Source: Ferruginibacter sp. (GTDB lineage Bacteria > Bacteroidota > Bacteroidia > Chitinophagales > Chitinophagaceae). From it: DNA of 64,000 bases. The translations under genes and the position numbers were made by a program. The notes beneath the pieces were generated by a model that saw only the letters and a program-made list of their open reading frames with translations, was not told the origin of the DNA and searched no databases. The stretch is from positions 1 to 64,000 of the forward strand of contig JACMLJ010000006.1 of the NCBI GenBank assembly GCA_014379625.1, written 5' to 3'. Below, in pieces: positions 43,874 to 54,860 of this stretch. Numbering within the stretch: the first letter of the stretch is position 1; the number at the start of each line of letters is the position of its first letter.

Positions 43874-45922
43874 ATGTCTAAACAGAAAAAAAATAGCAAG
43901 TTGTTGGAAGGCTCCCTGGTGACAGGTGCACTAAAACAATCTTTTGTAAAACTAAAACCGGGTGTAATGTTAAAGAACCCGGTGATGTTTACAGTTTATA
44001 TTGGTACCATCATTATGCTGGGAGTATGTATCTGGATTGCGGGGGGTGAAACTTCACAGGGATCACTTGCATATAACTTAATAATATTCGGTGTTTTATT
44101 TATAACCGTTTTGTTTGCCAATTTCGCGGAAGCTATTGCAGAAGCCAGGGGAAAGGCGCAGGCAGATAGTCTGCGTAAAACCAGGGAAGACACACCAGCA
44201 AAAAAAATATTCCCGGTAGGAGAAATGTATGTCAATGAAATGAAAATCGTTCCTTCTGCCGAATTGAGAAAGGGCGATTACTTCCTTTGCGAAGCTGGTG
44301 ACATGATACCCATGGATGGGGAGATCACTAAAGGTATTGCCACCATTGATGAAAGCGCTATTACCGGCGAAAGCGCACCCGTGATAAGAGAAGCCGGTGG
44401 CGATAAAAGTTCTGTTACAGGTGGTACCAAAGTATTATCAGACCGGATAGAAGTAAGGGTAACTACCGAACCGGGCGAAAGCTTCTTAGACAAGATGATT
44501 GCATTGGTGGAAGGCGCGTCCAGGCAAAAAACGCCGAATGAGATAGCCCTGACCATTTTGCTGGCAAGCTTTACCATTATCTTCCTGATCGTATGTGTAA
44601 CATTAAAGCCTTTTGCCGATTATGCAAATACACCCATTACTATTGCCGCCTTTGTATCCTTGTATGTATGCCTGATCCCCACCACAATCGGAGGATTGCT
44701 GAGTGCAATTGGTATTGCAGGTATGGACAGGGCGCTTCGTGCGAATGTGATCACTAAAAGCGGTAAGGCGGTGGAAACAGCAGGGGACCTTGATACCTTA
44801 TTATTGGATAAAACAGGAACCATCACCATCGGAAACCGGAAGGCGACTAATTTTTATCCGGCCAATGGGGTGGAGGCGGCAACATTTACTGAAGCCTGTG
44901 CGCTATCCTCTTTGGCAGATCAAACGCCGGAGGGTAAATCAATTATCGAACTGGCAAAATTAGATCGTATTAAACTGAATACCAGTGGAGCTAAATTTAT
45001 TGAATTCACGGCAGAAACAAGGAGCAGCGGGATTGACTTAACCGATGGTACAAGAATCCGTAAAGGCGCATTTGATTCTATCCGCAAAATGGTGGAAAAA
45101 GATGGTAATATATTTCCGAACGAGACAGCCGAAAAAGTAACGGGCATTTCAAGCAACGGTGGTACACCGCTCGTAGTGAGCAAAAACAACATAGTGCTTG
45201 GTGTAATAGAACTGCAGGATATTATTAAGCCCGGCATCCAGGAACGTTTTGAGCGCCTGCGCAAAATGGGTGTAAAAACGGTGATGGTAACCGGTGATAA
45301 TCCCCTAACCGCCAAATTTATCGCCGAGAAAGCCGGGGTGGATGATTTTATTGCGGAAGCTACACCGGAAGACAAAATGAATTACATCAAACAGGAACAG
45401 CAGGGCGGTAAATTAGTAGCAATGATGGGCGATGGTACCAATGACGCGCCTGCCCTTGCACAAGCCGATGTTGGTGTTGCAATGAATAGTGGTACAGCTG
45501 CTGCTAAAGAAGCGGGCAATATGGTAGACCTCGATAATGATCCTACCAAGCTGATAGAAATAGTAGAAATAGGCAAACAATTATTAATGACCAGGGGAAC
45601 ACTTACTACTTTCTCCATAGCGAATGACGTGGCAAAATATTTTGCCATCGTTCCCGCCTTGTTCATCACCTCTATTCCCGCTTTACAGGCGCTGAATATT
45701 ATGCAGCTACACAGCCCGGAGAGTGCGATACTATCCGCGGTTATTTTTAACGCCCTCATCATTCCTATGCTGATCCCGCTGGCTTTAAAAGGAGTTGCTT
45801 ATAAACCCATTGGTGCGAGTGCCCTGCTCAGGAGAAATTTACTGATCTATGGGCTGGGTGGTGTAATCGTCCCCTTCATCGGGATAAAATTAATTGACCT
45901 GGTGGTAGCATTATTTATTTAA
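43874..45922 (+). CDS. kdpB: Potassium-transporting ATPase ATP-binding subunit KdpB
   Basis: 682 residues, a P-type ATPase. Visible motifs: actuator ESAITGES, phosphorylation site DKTGTIT, nucleotide-binding region ([12 protein letters not shown]; the usual KGA in RIRKGAFD), and hinge [21 protein letters not shown]. KdpB hydrolyses ATP to drive potassium uptake through KdpA. It starts 54 bases after kdpA and is followed 18 bases later by kdpC. Confidence 0.98.
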   Translation: MSKQKKNSKLLEGSLVTGALKQSFVKLKPGVMLKNPVMFTVYIGTIIMLGVCIWIAGGETSQGSLAYNLIIFGVLFITVLFANFAEAIAEARGKAQADSLRKTREDTPAKKIFPVGEMYVNEMKIVPSAELRKGDYFLCEAGDMIPMDGEITKGIATIDESAITGESAPVIREAGGDKSSVTGGTKVLSDRIEVRVTTEPGESFLDKMIALVEGASRQKTPNEIALTILLASFTIIFLIVCVTLKPFADYANTPITIAAFVSLYVCLIPTTIGGLLSAIGIAGMDRALRANVITKSGKAVETAGDLDTLLLDKTGTITIGNRKATNFYPANGVEAATFTEACALSSLADQTPEGKSIIELAKLDRIKLNTSGAKFIEFTAETRSSGIDLTDGTRIRKGAFDSIRKMVEKDGNIFPNETAEKVTGISSNGGTPLVVSKNNIVLGVIELQDIIKPGIQERFERLRKMGVKTVMVTGDNPLTAKFIAEKAGVDDFIAEATPEDKMNYIKQEQQGGKLVAMMGDGTNDAPALAQADVGVAMNSGTAAAKEAGNMVDLDNDPTKLIEIVEIGKQLLMTRGTLTTFSIANDVAKYFAIVPALFITSIPALQALNIMQLHSPESAILSAVIFNALIIPMLIPLALKGVAYKPIGASALLRRNLLIYGLGGVIVPFIGIKLIDLVVALFI

Positions 45923-45940
45923 CAATTGAAAATTACAATC

Positions 45941-46504
45941 ATGAAAAAATACGTTTGGCCTTCCGTTAAACTGACAGTTGTCTTTATCATTATTTGTTCC
46001 GTATTGTATCCCCTGTTGATTGCAGGAGTTGCAAAACTGGCGCCGGGTGGTGGTAAGGGCGAAACAGTAACGGTAGATGGCAAAATTGTGGGCTATGCCA
46101 ATATTGGCCAGAAATTCACCGAAGATAAATATTTCTGGGGCCGGCCTTCAGCGGTAGATTATAATGCAGCAGGTTCTGCAGGCAGCAACAAAGGTGCTAC
46201 CAACCCCGATTATTTAAAACAGGTGCAGGAGAGGATCGATAGTTTTTTAATGCATAATCCGTCCGTTAAAAAAGCAGAGATACCGGCAGAACTGGTAACC
46301 GCTTCGGGTAGCGGCCTGGATCCTGATCTATCACCATATGGCGCAAAAATCCAGGTAAAACGAATAGCCGCTGCAAGAAAACTGGATGAAGCAAAACTGA
46401 TCAGCCTGGTTGATCAGCAAACAAATAAACCATTGCTGGGCTTGTTTGGCCCGGCTAAAGTAAATGTATTAAAACTAAATATTGAATTAAATAAACTGAA
46501 ATAG
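45941..46504 (+). CDS. kdpC: Potassium-transporting ATPase subunit KdpC
   Basis: 187 residues from MKKYVWPSVKLTVVF; an in-frame TTG 15 bases upstream is less likely. One N-terminal membrane helix, then a periplasmic domain with GQKFTEDKYFWGRPSAVDYNAAGSAGSNKGATNP and VTASGSGLDPDLSPYGAKIQVKRIA, the KdpC hallmarks. It is the essential third subunit of the pump. Confidence 0.98.
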   Translation: MKKYVWPSVKLTVVFIIICSVLYPLLIAGVAKLAPGGGKGETVTVDGKIVGYANIGQKFTEDKYFWGRPSAVDYNAAGSAGSNKGATNPDYLKQVQERIDSFLMHNPSVKKAEIPAELVTASGSGLDPDLSPYGAKIQVKRIAAARKLDEAKLISLVDQQTNKPLLGLFGPAKVNVLKLNIELNKLK

Positions 46505-46829
46505 TATACAAAAAGTATTAAGTAGGTAAGTATGGTATTAATGCAGGGGGATTTCAACCAGGCAGTATTTGTACAGGTTGTTGACTCAACAAAAAACTTC
46601 ACCGCCTGAACTGCAAAAGTACCGTTATATTTTATACCCCGGCTGCTAATATACAATGAAAGAAATCAACTTATTTGAATAAAATGCAGGTATGTTTGAA
46701 AACACGGTAGTTTGTATATTTATGTTTTGTATTTCATTGTTGCCTGCCTTGCCGCAGGGTGTTGAAAAAATATACTGAAGGGGCCGGTATCTGATCATTT
46801 ACTAATGAAGTAAAATAAATATAACAAAC
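46505..46829. other. Gene-free spacer between kdpC and the sensor genes
   Basis: Nothing recognisable. Many Bacteroidota kdp operons carry a porin gene here; none is present. Confidence 0.5.
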
Positions 46830-47957
46830 ATGCCCGCCGAACAACAGAAGAACGCCGAACATTTTCTTAACCTGATAAGGAAATCAAGAAGGGGAAAATT
46901 TAAGGTATATATTGGCATGAGTGCCGGCGTAGGTAAAACATTCCGCATGTTGCAGGAGGCACAAACCCTCCTGCGTAATGGCGTGGACATAAAAATTGGA
47001 TATATAGAAACCCATAACCGTAAAGAAACACATGACTTATTGGAGGGGCTACCGGTTATCCCAAGACGCAAATTGTTTTACAAAGGAAAGGAGTTAGATG
47101 AATTTGACCTGCAGGCCGTACTTAACCTGCATCCGGAAGTGGTGATCGTAGACGAACTGGCGCACAGTAATATTGAAGGCAGTAAAAATGAAAAACGCTG
47201 GCAGGATGTAATGGATATCTTAGATGCAGGCATCAATGTGATCAGCGCGGTAAATATCCAGCACATTGAAAGTTTGCATGCGGATGTAAAAGAAATAACC
47301 GGTGTGGACGTAGCGGAAAGGATACCCGACAATGTTTTGCAGCAGGCAGATGAAGTAGTGAATATTGATTTAACTGCTGACGAACTGGTAACAAGATTGA
47401 AGGAAGGGAAAATTTACACTCCAGATAAAATTGAGCTATCCTTAAAGAACTTTTTCCAGAGTGAAAAAATATTGCAATTAAGGGAACTGGCTTTAAGAGA
47501 AGTAGCCAGCCAGGTGGTAAGAAAGATAGAAACCGAGTTGCCGCAAAATACAAATTACAAGGCGGAACGGTTCATGGCCTGTATCAGCAGCAATCATGAA
47601 ATCGCCAGAAAAGTAATTCGTAAAACCGCCCGGCTGAGTTCCTATTATAATTCAAAATGGGTTTTATTATATGTGCAAACCCCCAGCGAAGAAGGGGATA
47701 AAATAAGCCTCGCAGCGCAGCGCCACCTAATCAATAATTTTAAGCTCGCTACAGAATTAGGTGCAGAGGTCATCCGGGTAAAGAACAGCAATATTGCAAA
47801 GGGTATTTTTGAAATGGCGGAGCAAAAAAAAGTTACCACCATTTGCATTGGTAAGCCGCATTTGAATTTGCTGAGTATTATATTGAGTACTGCCGTATTT
47901 AACCAGTTGCTCAATAAATTATCCGCGGCCGACATTGATATCGTAATTTTATCATAA
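46830..47957 (+). CDS. kdpD: KdpD N-terminal sensor protein (KdpD plus Usp domains, no kinase)
   Basis: 375 residues. The KdpD domain (about 18-230) shows Walker A GMSAGVGKT, then IGYIETHNRKET, VVIVDELAHSN and VNIQHIESL. The UspA-like domain (about 250-375) begins RFMACISSNHEIARKVIRKTARL. Full-length KdpD continues with four membrane helices, GAF and histidine kinase; these are absent. The kinase gene starts 8 bases downstream. The pair would therefore form a split potassium sensor. Confidence 0.93.
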   Translation: MPAEQQKNAEHFLNLIRKSRRGKFKVYIGMSAGVGKTFRMLQEAQTLLRNGVDIKIGYIETHNRKETHDLLEGLPVIPRRKLFYKGKELDEFDLQAVLNLHPEVVIVDELAHSNIEGSKNEKRWQDVMDILDAGINVISAVNIQHIESLHADVKEITGVDVAERIPDNVLQQADEVVNIDLTADELVTRLKEGKIYTPDKIELSLKNFFQSEKILQLRELALREVASQVVRKIETELPQNTNYKAERFMACISSNHEIARKVIRKTARLSSYYNSKWVLLYVQTPSEEGDKISLAAQRHLINNFKLATELGAEVIRVKNSNIAKGIFEMAEQKKVTTICIGKPHLNLLSIILSTAVFNQLLNKLSAADIDIVILS

Positions 47958-47964
47958 TATAGCT

Positions 47965-49653
47965 ATGAAATTAAAAACAAAACTGGTACTCGGCTTATCC
48001 TTCCTGTTTGTTGTAATAGTAACATTCGGCAGCCTTTCCTTTTATTATATCAACCGCTTAAGTAATGATTCAAAGCTTGTGTTGAAAAATAACCATGAGT
48101 CATTAGTGTACTCCAATAATATGCTGGATGCGCTTGAAAACATTCAAATTAATAAGGGCGCTGAAGGATTACTTGAAAATAATTTAAGAAAGCAGGAATC
48201 CAACATTACGGAAATTGGTGAAAAAGAAGCTACACAGGAACTAAGAAAGGATTTCCGGGAACTTTTATTGAACCCGGGCGACTCAAGCAACTACCCTCAA
48301 ATAAGACATTCGATTCATATCATCAACGGTATCAACCAGGCTGCCATACTGCGTAAAAATGAGATTGTGGAAAAAACAGCAGAAGATGCGAATTTCTGGC
48401 TCACCATTGTCTTCGTTGTACTGGGTATCATTACGTTTACTTTTGTCATTAATTTCCCCTCCGTTATATCTGCACCCATCAGGGCATTGAATGAAGGGAT
48501 CAGGGAAATTGCCAACAGAAATTATCATAAGCGCATACACCTGAATCAAAATGATGAATTTGGGGAACTTGCCAATGCGTTTAATACCATGGCCGAAAAA
48601 TTAGATGAATACCAAAGCAGTAACCTGGCACAATTGAGATTTGAAAAAAGCCGGATTGAAACCATCATCAACCAGATGCGGGATGGTATAATCGGCCTTG
48701 ATACAAAAAAGAATATCTTGTTTTTAAATGCAGTCGCCGAAAAATTATTAGGTTTAAAAGAAGCTGAAATCATAGGCAAGTATTCTGCAGACGTGGCATT
48801 AAGGAATGACCTCATGCGTAAATTGCTGCAGGAAACACCCGGCAATGAATTAAAGATTTATGCGGATAATAAGGAAAGCTATTTTAACAAGGATATCCTG
48901 GATGTGACCAACAATGGTTTGGTGGTAGGACAGGTAATTGTATTAAGAAATATCACTCCGTTTCATGAATTAAATGAAGCCAAAACAAATTTTATCGCCA
49001 CGGTTTCACATGAATTAAAAACGCCTATTTCCTCCATTAAAATGAGCGCCCGTTTATTGGAAGACGAGCGGATAGGCAAGCTGGTACCGGAACAGGCAGG
49101 GTTGGTAAAAAGCATTATGGAGGATGCAGAAAGGCTGTTAAAAATCACCAGTGAGTTATTGAATATGGCGCAGGTAGAAACAGGTAATATCCAGTTGAAA
49201 TTGCAACCCGCACAACCGGGCGTAATAGTTGACCAGTCGGTAAATGCCATCCGGCTGAGGGCGGGGCAAAAAAATATTGCGTTACAAATAAACATACCGC
49301 AAAATCTTCCTTTGATACAGGCAGATATAGAAAAAACATCCTGGGTGCTGATCAATTTACTCACTAATGCAATTAAATATTCACCGGAAAACTCACCTAT
49401 ACAAATCAGCGTTTCCCAAAAGAATAATTCAGTTGAATTTACGGTTAAGGATTCCGGTAACGGGATTGATGAAAAATACCTGCCTAAGATATTTGACCGC
49501 TATTATAAAGTACCGGGTACGCATGAACGAACCGGTACAGGTCTCGGACTTGCCATATCCAGGGAATTTATTGAAGCGCAGCAGGGTACCATCTGGGCGC
49601 AAAGTACCATCGGTGAAGGCAGTGTATTTGGATTCTCCCTGCAAACGAAATAG
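47965..49653 (+). CDS. Membrane histidine kinase (HAMP-PAS-HisKA-HATPase), partner of KdpD
   Basis: 562 residues. Two membrane helices (about 7-29 and 140-165) flank a roughly 110-residue periplasmic domain. A HAMP domain (PSVISAPIRALNEGIREIANRNYHKRI) and a PAS domain (about 230-335) follow. The HisKA domain has H349 in VSHELKTPISS, and the HATPase domain has N box NLLTNAIKY, G1 DSGNGID and G2 GTGLGLAIS. It replaces the kinase half of KdpD and is predicted to phosphorylate the sigma-54 regulator encoded at 39438-40787. Confidence 0.93.
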   Translation: MKLKTKLVLGLSFLFVVIVTFGSLSFYYINRLSNDSKLVLKNNHESLVYSNNMLDALENIQINKGAEGLLENNLRKQESNITEIGEKEATQELRKDFRELLLNPGDSSNYPQIRHSIHIINGINQAAILRKNEIVEKTAEDANFWLTIVFVVLGIITFTFVINFPSVISAPIRALNEGIREIANRNYHKRIHLNQNDEFGELANAFNTMAEKLDEYQSSNLAQLRFEKSRIETIINQMRDGIIGLDTKKNILFLNAVAEKLLGLKEAEIIGKYSADVALRNDLMRKLLQETPGNELKIYADNKESYFNKDILDVTNNGLVVGQVIVLRNITPFHELNEAKTNFIATVSHELKTPISSIKMSARLLEDERIGKLVPEQAGLVKSIMEDAERLLKITSELLNMAQVETGNIQLKLQPAQPGVIVDQSVNAIRLRAGQKNIALQINIPQNLPLIQADIEKTSWVLINLLTNAIKYSPENSPIQISVSQKNNSVEFTVKDSGNGIDEKYLPKIFDRYYKVPGTHERTGTGLGLAISREFIEAQQGTIWAQSTIGEGSVFGFSLQTK

Positions 49654-49893
49654 CGATAGTAGTTCCTCCCTAAAAATAAAGGCGCCCATTGATGGCGCTG
49701 ATAAAACGTTAATGGGGAAAAACTTCTACATATAATAGCAGTTTTTTCATTTTCATATTCATGTAAATGCAGTAAAATCAGGGCCTGAATTCGGGCACAG
49801 ATATTTCATAGTATCAGGGCTAAAGTCTCTTACAATGAAATATGGGCGCCGACAACGATAAAAAATGTTCAACTGTTAGGCTGGCTGATTTAT

Positions 49894-52407
49894 ATGATAA
49901 AAATTAAAATTCTTAAAAAGGCGGGCGGGTTTGTCCTGTACATACTATTGTTTGTACCGGTGTTATTTTTATCTGCGTTTTCTTTTATCGATGATGTATC
50001 CGTAAAGCAAACAACCGGTAACCGGGTGAGGTTAATTTTGGAAAATATACTCCCGCATAAATTAATACCGCGTGATGGGGGTATTGTTGATACCCTTTTC
50101 CATAACACTTCTTTTACGGGGAATTCCATCACCGATACCGTTCCATTTAGTTTCATTAAAAAAGACCGGAATAACAATATCCGGTATTTAATCAGGGGTA
50201 CTTATTGGATAAGCGACCGGGGTATTCATTTTTTATTAAGTGACAGCCTCCTGATAAATTATAAAAACTGGTTGGTGTCACCAGGCAATTATATTATCTA
50301 TGCACCCAACGGTATAGTGGTAGCTGGTATTTCATTGAGCAGGGATTCCGCAAAAATATCATTGGGAAGCCAGCAGGCCCTACCGGGCAGTCCCATTGAT
50401 ATTGACATACAAAACCTGGATATCAGTGACCTGGCGGGCCTTCTAAAAGTTGATACCCTGATGGCATCGGGTTTACTAAACGCAAAAATTATTTTAAGTG
50501 ACCTTACAAAAGCGATTCCAGTAGTTACCGGCACAGCCTCTGTCCGGAACCTGGAACTGGTGCAACAACTGGTTGGCGATTTGTTGTTAAATGCGCAAAT
50601 GACAGATGAAAATACGATCCATGTAACACTGCAGTTGTCGGGGAATGGTAACGAAGTAAATGCAGGTGGAAATTTTTTTTTAAACAATGATCAGCAGCAG
50701 TTTGATGCTTTGCTGTACATAAAAAGTTTGAAGGCGGCCTTGTTGCAGGGCTTTTCGAAAGGCAATATGAGCGGGGTTTCGGGCAGCATCAACGGGTTAA
50801 TTGGATTGAAAGGGAAATTAACGCAACCCGAATGGGAGGGAGAAATAAATTTTGATTCAACTAAGTTTTCGCTTGCCCGGTTTGGAACTACTTATAAGTT
50901 AGATAAACAAAAGATATCTCTCAGTTACCCGGAAATCAATTTTACCCGGTTTACAATAGAAGATTCCCTGGGTAACCCGTTAATACTGAATGGTAGCATT
51001 TGTTCAAATTCGCTCTCAGATTATGAGCTCGGTATTAATCTTAATTCCCGTGAATTTACTTTGATCAATACATCCAGGGCTGTCAATAACACGGTATATG
51101 GTTTTGCAGGTATTAATGCGAATCTCGCTGTAACCGGCACTTCCCGAAAGCCTGCAATCGCAGGTGATATTTACCTGGCTGAAAAAACTGATGTTACACT
51201 AGTACTACCGGAAAAAAATAATGATAAGGAAGCCGCAAAGTCTGTGGTTCGGTTTATTGACAGGGATACTTTTGTATTGCCCCAGCCGGGAATTTTTAAA
51301 GCGGTTGCAGATTCCAACATAAACTTCGCACAATATTTAAATCATAAGCTGAATATCCGGGCAGATAAAAAGGCAGTATTAAATATCGTGATTGATCCCT
51401 CTACGGGTGACGAAATTAAAGTAAATGGAGATGCCCGGTTAAATACAGGATTTGACACCGCGGGAAATTTTTTAATTGCCGGCAATTACCTTTTAGATAG
51501 TGGTTATTATGAATTGAATTACCAGTTCTTAAAAAAGCGCTTTAATTTAATGCAGGGCAGCACGATTTTCTTTAACGGGCTTCCTACTGATGCACAAATT
51601 AATATCAGGGCCGAATATATTGCCAATACATCCGCTAAAGATTTACTGGGCAATGAAGTAGGCACGGTGGATCCCAGGATCGCCAGGTCATTCAATCAAA
51701 AAATTCCTTTCCGAGTTATATTAGTTTTAAAGGGATCTTTAAAGAAACCCATTATTGGTTTTGATATCCAACTACCGGGAGCGGGCGACATGGACGGACA
51801 GTTAAGAAGGACAATCGAAAATAAGCTGGTGCAGTTAAGGGCTGATATCGCTGCAACCAATAAGCAGGTATTTGCCTTGTTGGTGTTAGGCCGCTTTGTT
51901 GGGGAGCAGAGTACGGATTTTTTTAAAGGCAATGGCGGCGACTTCGCTGATATTGCAGGGGAAAGCGTAAGTCAATTTTTATCAGCGGCCTTGGACCAGG
52001 TGGCTTCCGACCTTTTTACAGGTATCAATGTTGACCTCAATCTCAATTCTTATAAAGATTTCACCATCAGTGAAGGAACGCAAAAAACAGATTTGAATGT
52101 GGATGTGTCCAAAAACTTTTTAAATGATCGTTTAAGCGTAACCGTGGGTAAAAATTTTGGTATCGAAAGCCAGGATGGTTCCGCAAAAGCGGCTAAGCAA
52201 AAAGGCAGCCGTTTTTTGCCTGATGCAACGGTTAGTTATAAATTATCTGCCAATGGAAATTACATGACCCGTTCCTACACTAAGAACCAGTTTGAATTGG
52301 TACTGGATGGTTATGTGATCGAAATGGGCCTGGGATTGATCGCCACCCTGGATTATGAGAAAATCAAAGGATTGTTTATCAGGAAAAACAAAAAAGCCGG
52401 CCAATAA
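49894..52407 (+). CDS. TamB-like translocation/assembly protein (short form)
   Basis: 837 residues. An N-terminal membrane helix (FVLYILLFVPVLFLSAFSFI) precedes long beta-rich AsmA/TamB repeats. The C-terminal TamB (DUF490) region reads VLVLKGSLKKPIIGFDIQLPGAGD, LLVLGRFVGEQS, VASDLFTGINVDLNLNSYKDF, and VGKNFGIESQDG. It spans the periplasm and helps outer-membrane protein or lipid delivery. It is shorter than usual for the family (E. coli TamB is about 1,260 residues), mainly lacking N-terminal repeats. It ends three bases before tamL. Confidence 0.88.
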   Translation: MIKIKILKKAGGFVLYILLFVPVLFLSAFSFIDDVSVKQTTGNRVRLILENILPHKLIPRDGGIVDTLFHNTSFTGNSITDTVPFSFIKKDRNNNIRYLIRGTYWISDRGIHFLLSDSLLINYKNWLVSPGNYIIYAPNGIVVAGISLSRDSAKISLGSQQALPGSPIDIDIQNLDISDLAGLLKVDTLMASGLLNAKIILSDLTKAIPVVTGTASVRNLELVQQLVGDLLLNAQMTDENTIHVTLQLSGNGNEVNAGGNFFLNNDQQQFDALLYIKSLKAALLQGFSKGNMSGVSGSINGLIGLKGKLTQPEWEGEINFDSTKFSLARFGTTYKLDKQKISLSYPEINFTRFTIEDSLGNPLILNGSICSNSLSDYELGINLNSREFTLINTSRAVNNTVYGFAGINANLAVTGTSRKPAIAGDIYLAEKTDVTLVLPEKNNDKEAAKSVVRFIDRDTFVLPQPGIFKAVADSNINFAQYLNHKLNIRADKKAVLNIVIDPSTGDEIKVNGDARLNTGFDTAGNFLIAGNYLLDSGYYELNYQFLKKRFNLMQGSTIFFNGLPTDAQINIRAEYIANTSAKDLLGNEVGTVDPRIARSFNQKIPFRVILVLKGSLKKPIIGFDIQLPGAGDMDGQLRRTIENKLVQLRADIAATNKQVFALLVLGRFVGEQSTDFFKGNGGDFADIAGESVSQFLSAALDQVASDLFTGINVDLNLNSYKDFTISEGTQKTDLNVDVSKNFLNDRLSVTVGKNFGIESQDGSAKAAKQKGSRFLPDATVSYKLSANGNYMTRSYTKNQFELVLDGYVIEMGLGLIATLDYEKIKGLFIRKNKKAGQ

Positions 52408-52410
52408 AAA

Positions 52411-54699
52411 ATGTACAGATCGATTTTATATTGTTTAATAATTGTAATCACTGCCAGCGCCTGCGGGGTAAAAAGGTTTCTGCCTGCCGGGGAAAGATTA
52501 TACCGGGGGGCCACCATCCAGGTGGAAAAAGAAAAAAATGTAAAAGCATCTTCGAAGTCATTAAGGAAGCAGTTAAAACTGGCTGCAAAGCCGGCCGCAA
52601 ACAATTTTGCATTAGGACAGCCCTACAAAGTTTGGTGGTGGTTTGTAATAGGACAACCAAAAAGAGAAAACGGGGTCAGGGCTTTTTTCCGGAATAAACT
52701 CGGTGCACCGCCCATTTTGAGTAGTAAAGTAAATGCTGCTGTTACCGCCACGAATATGCAGGCTTTTTTAGAGAACCTCGGGTACTTTCATTCAGTAATA
52801 AAGGGAGATACCATTAATAAAGGGTATATGACCACGGCACTGTATAAAGCACATGTATTTCCACAGTATACCATAAAAAATATCAGTTGGATAAACGATG
52901 GTTCCGACTTAGTGAGGCTGTTGCAGGAAGAGCAACGCAGGGGAATCCTTCAGGCAGGCAATGGATACCGTTTAAGCGATTTGCAGGCAGAAAGGGACCG
53001 GCTCGATCTGTATATAAAGACAATGGGATATTATCATTTTAACCCCGGCTACATCATGGCTTATGCCGACAGCACGATCGGTAATAATGAAGTCAATATT
53101 TTTTTGAGTGTAAAAAATTCAATACCCGAACATGCGAGGCATCCATATACCATCAACAGGATCATGGTTTTTCCTAACTACACCCTCTTACTACCGCCAC
53201 CGGATACCAGCAAAACAGGAACTTTTAATGTAGATGGATTATTGCTGAGGGATACCGTGCGTAAATTTAACCCTGTACTATTTAAAAACGTGATCACTTA
53301 CCGGCCCGGTAAAATATATAGCAGCAGGGACCAGAACACTACACTCAACAGGCTGATTAACCTGGGCACCTTCAAATATGCGAAAAACAGGTTTGAACAG
53401 GCAAAGGAAGGCAGCGACCCTTATCGCCTGAATGTTTTTTATTACCTGACACCGGCAAAAAAGAAATCCTTACAGGCAGAGATCGACGGTTTCGCAAAAG
53501 AGAGCAGGTTTTTTGGAACACAGTTAAGTGTAAACTGGCGCAACAGGAATGCATTTAAGGGTGCAGAATTATTATCAGTTAAAGCCTATGGGGGGGCCGA
53601 GATTTCCTTTTCGGATTCCTTTAGAAATGTCAGTAATTTCCGCCTGGGAACTGAGGTATCTGTTACCTTACCTAGTTTTTATGTACCCTTCCTTAAGAAA
53701 AAGGAAACTAATCTTTACCCGCCACGTACCCGGTTATTATTGGGTTATGAGTATTTCATAAAGCAAAATTTCTATACCAAAAATGTGTACCGCCTGCAGT
53801 ATGAATTTGCCTGGAAGGAAAGTAGCAATAAGGAACATACTTTATCTCCTCTTGCGTTAACCTATATAAAGCCCGGCAACCTTACCGACACTTTTACAAA
53901 GGAAACCACCCTAAACCCCTCCTTAATATCGAATGTATATACCGAACTGATACTTGGCTCTGTTTATTCTTTTACCTACAATACCGCCAACCCGTTCGAG
54001 AAAAAACAATGGTACTTTAAAGGAAGCCTTGACCTGGCAGGGAATATCGCCGGTATATTGAGTGGAGCAAAGCAACCCAGGCAGAAAGAGCTATTGGGTA
54101 CCCCGTTTGCGCAATACGTAAAGGCAGATATTGACCTGCGGTATAAAAGAAAACTGCGCAATAATTTTGACTGGGCTTCAAGGCTGTTAATAGGCATCGG
54201 ACATCCATATAACAATTCCGGTATTTTACCTTTTTCAAAACAATATGTGGTAGGCGGCGCGAGTTCTCTGCGCGGATTTCAAATGCGCCGGATTGGCCCC
54301 GGTTCGTATTTGCCTACGCTCAACGAACAGCGACTCTACCAGATAATTGGCGGAGATTACAAATTTCAGCTTAATTCAGAAATTCGTATGCCCCTGGTGG
54401 CTAAATTAAGTGGTGTGGTTTTTATAGACATGGGTAATATATGGACGAAAGACACCCTCTTATTTGGCAAAGCAGGTCAATTAAAAAAGGACTTCTATAA
54501 AGAACTCGCCGTAACCTCGGGGTTGGGCATCAGGTTTGATGCCGGAATAGTTTTATTAAGGGCTGATTTGGGCATCCCATTTCGTAAACCTTATCTGCCC
54601 GAAGGGCAAAGAATGGTGATCAGTAAATTTGAATTGGGCGATGCAGAATGGCGAAAGCAAAACCTGGTACTGCATATTGCATTGGGCTATCCATTTTAA
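52411..54699 (+). CDS. tamL: TamL, lipid-anchored TamA/BamA-family outer-membrane protein
   Basis: 762 residues. The lipoprotein signal ends VITASACG (Cys18), as in Bacteroidota TamL, unlike the cleaved signal of proteobacterial TamA. POTRA-like segments (about 90-340) precede a 16-strand Omp85 barrel with VVGGASSLRGFQMRRIGPG, the conserved barrel motif, and a final strand LHIALGYPF. It forms the outer-membrane partner of the TamB-like protein encoded just before it. Confidence 0.92.
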   Translation: MYRSILYCLIIVITASACGVKRFLPAGERLYRGATIQVEKEKNVKASSKSLRKQLKLAAKPAANNFALGQPYKVWWWFVIGQPKRENGVRAFFRNKLGAPPILSSKVNAAVTATNMQAFLENLGYFHSVIKGDTINKGYMTTALYKAHVFPQYTIKNISWINDGSDLVRLLQEEQRRGILQAGNGYRLSDLQAERDRLDLYIKTMGYYHFNPGYIMAYADSTIGNNEVNIFLSVKNSIPEHARHPYTINRIMVFPNYTLLLPPPDTSKTGTFNVDGLLLRDTVRKFNPVLFKNVITYRPGKIYSSRDQNTTLNRLINLGTFKYAKNRFEQAKEGSDPYRLNVFYYLTPAKKKSLQAEIDGFAKESRFFGTQLSVNWRNRNAFKGAELLSVKAYGGAEISFSDSFRNVSNFRLGTEVSVTLPSFYVPFLKKKETNLYPPRTRLLLGYEYFIKQNFYTKNVYRLQYEFAWKESSNKEHTLSPLALTYIKPGNLTDTFTKETTLNPSLISNVYTELILGSVYSFTYNTANPFEKKQWYFKGSLDLAGNIAGILSGAKQPRQKELLGTPFAQYVKADIDLRYKRKLRNNFDWASRLLIGIGHPYNNSGILPFSKQYVVGGASSLRGFQMRRIGPGSYLPTLNEQRLYQIIGGDYKFQLNSEIRMPLVAKLSGVVFIDMGNIWTKDTLLFGKAGQLKKDFYKELAVTSGLGIRFDAGIVLLRADLGIPFRKPYLPEGQRMVISKFELGDAEWRKQNLVLHIALGYPF

Positions 54700-54860
54700 T
54701 GTTTACCGTAAAACTAGTCGGCAGCGACAATTTACTATATTATTACGGCAAATAAAAAAGATCAGTCAGCATTGAGCATCGGCTCCGGCCGGGTAATGTT
54801 CAGCATGGCGTTCATTCACTAATTAAAAACCTCATTTGTATAAATAGCTTTCTTATTTAC

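Noticed and set aside
46830..47957. Truncation of KdpD as a sequencing artefact
   Set aside because: The next gene has its own start, signal-anchor helix and periplasmic domain, so the split is genuine rather than a frameshift.
49682..49712. Hairpin GCGCC/GGCGC after the KdpD-partner kinase as terminator
   Set aside because: Only five base pairs and no T-run follow.
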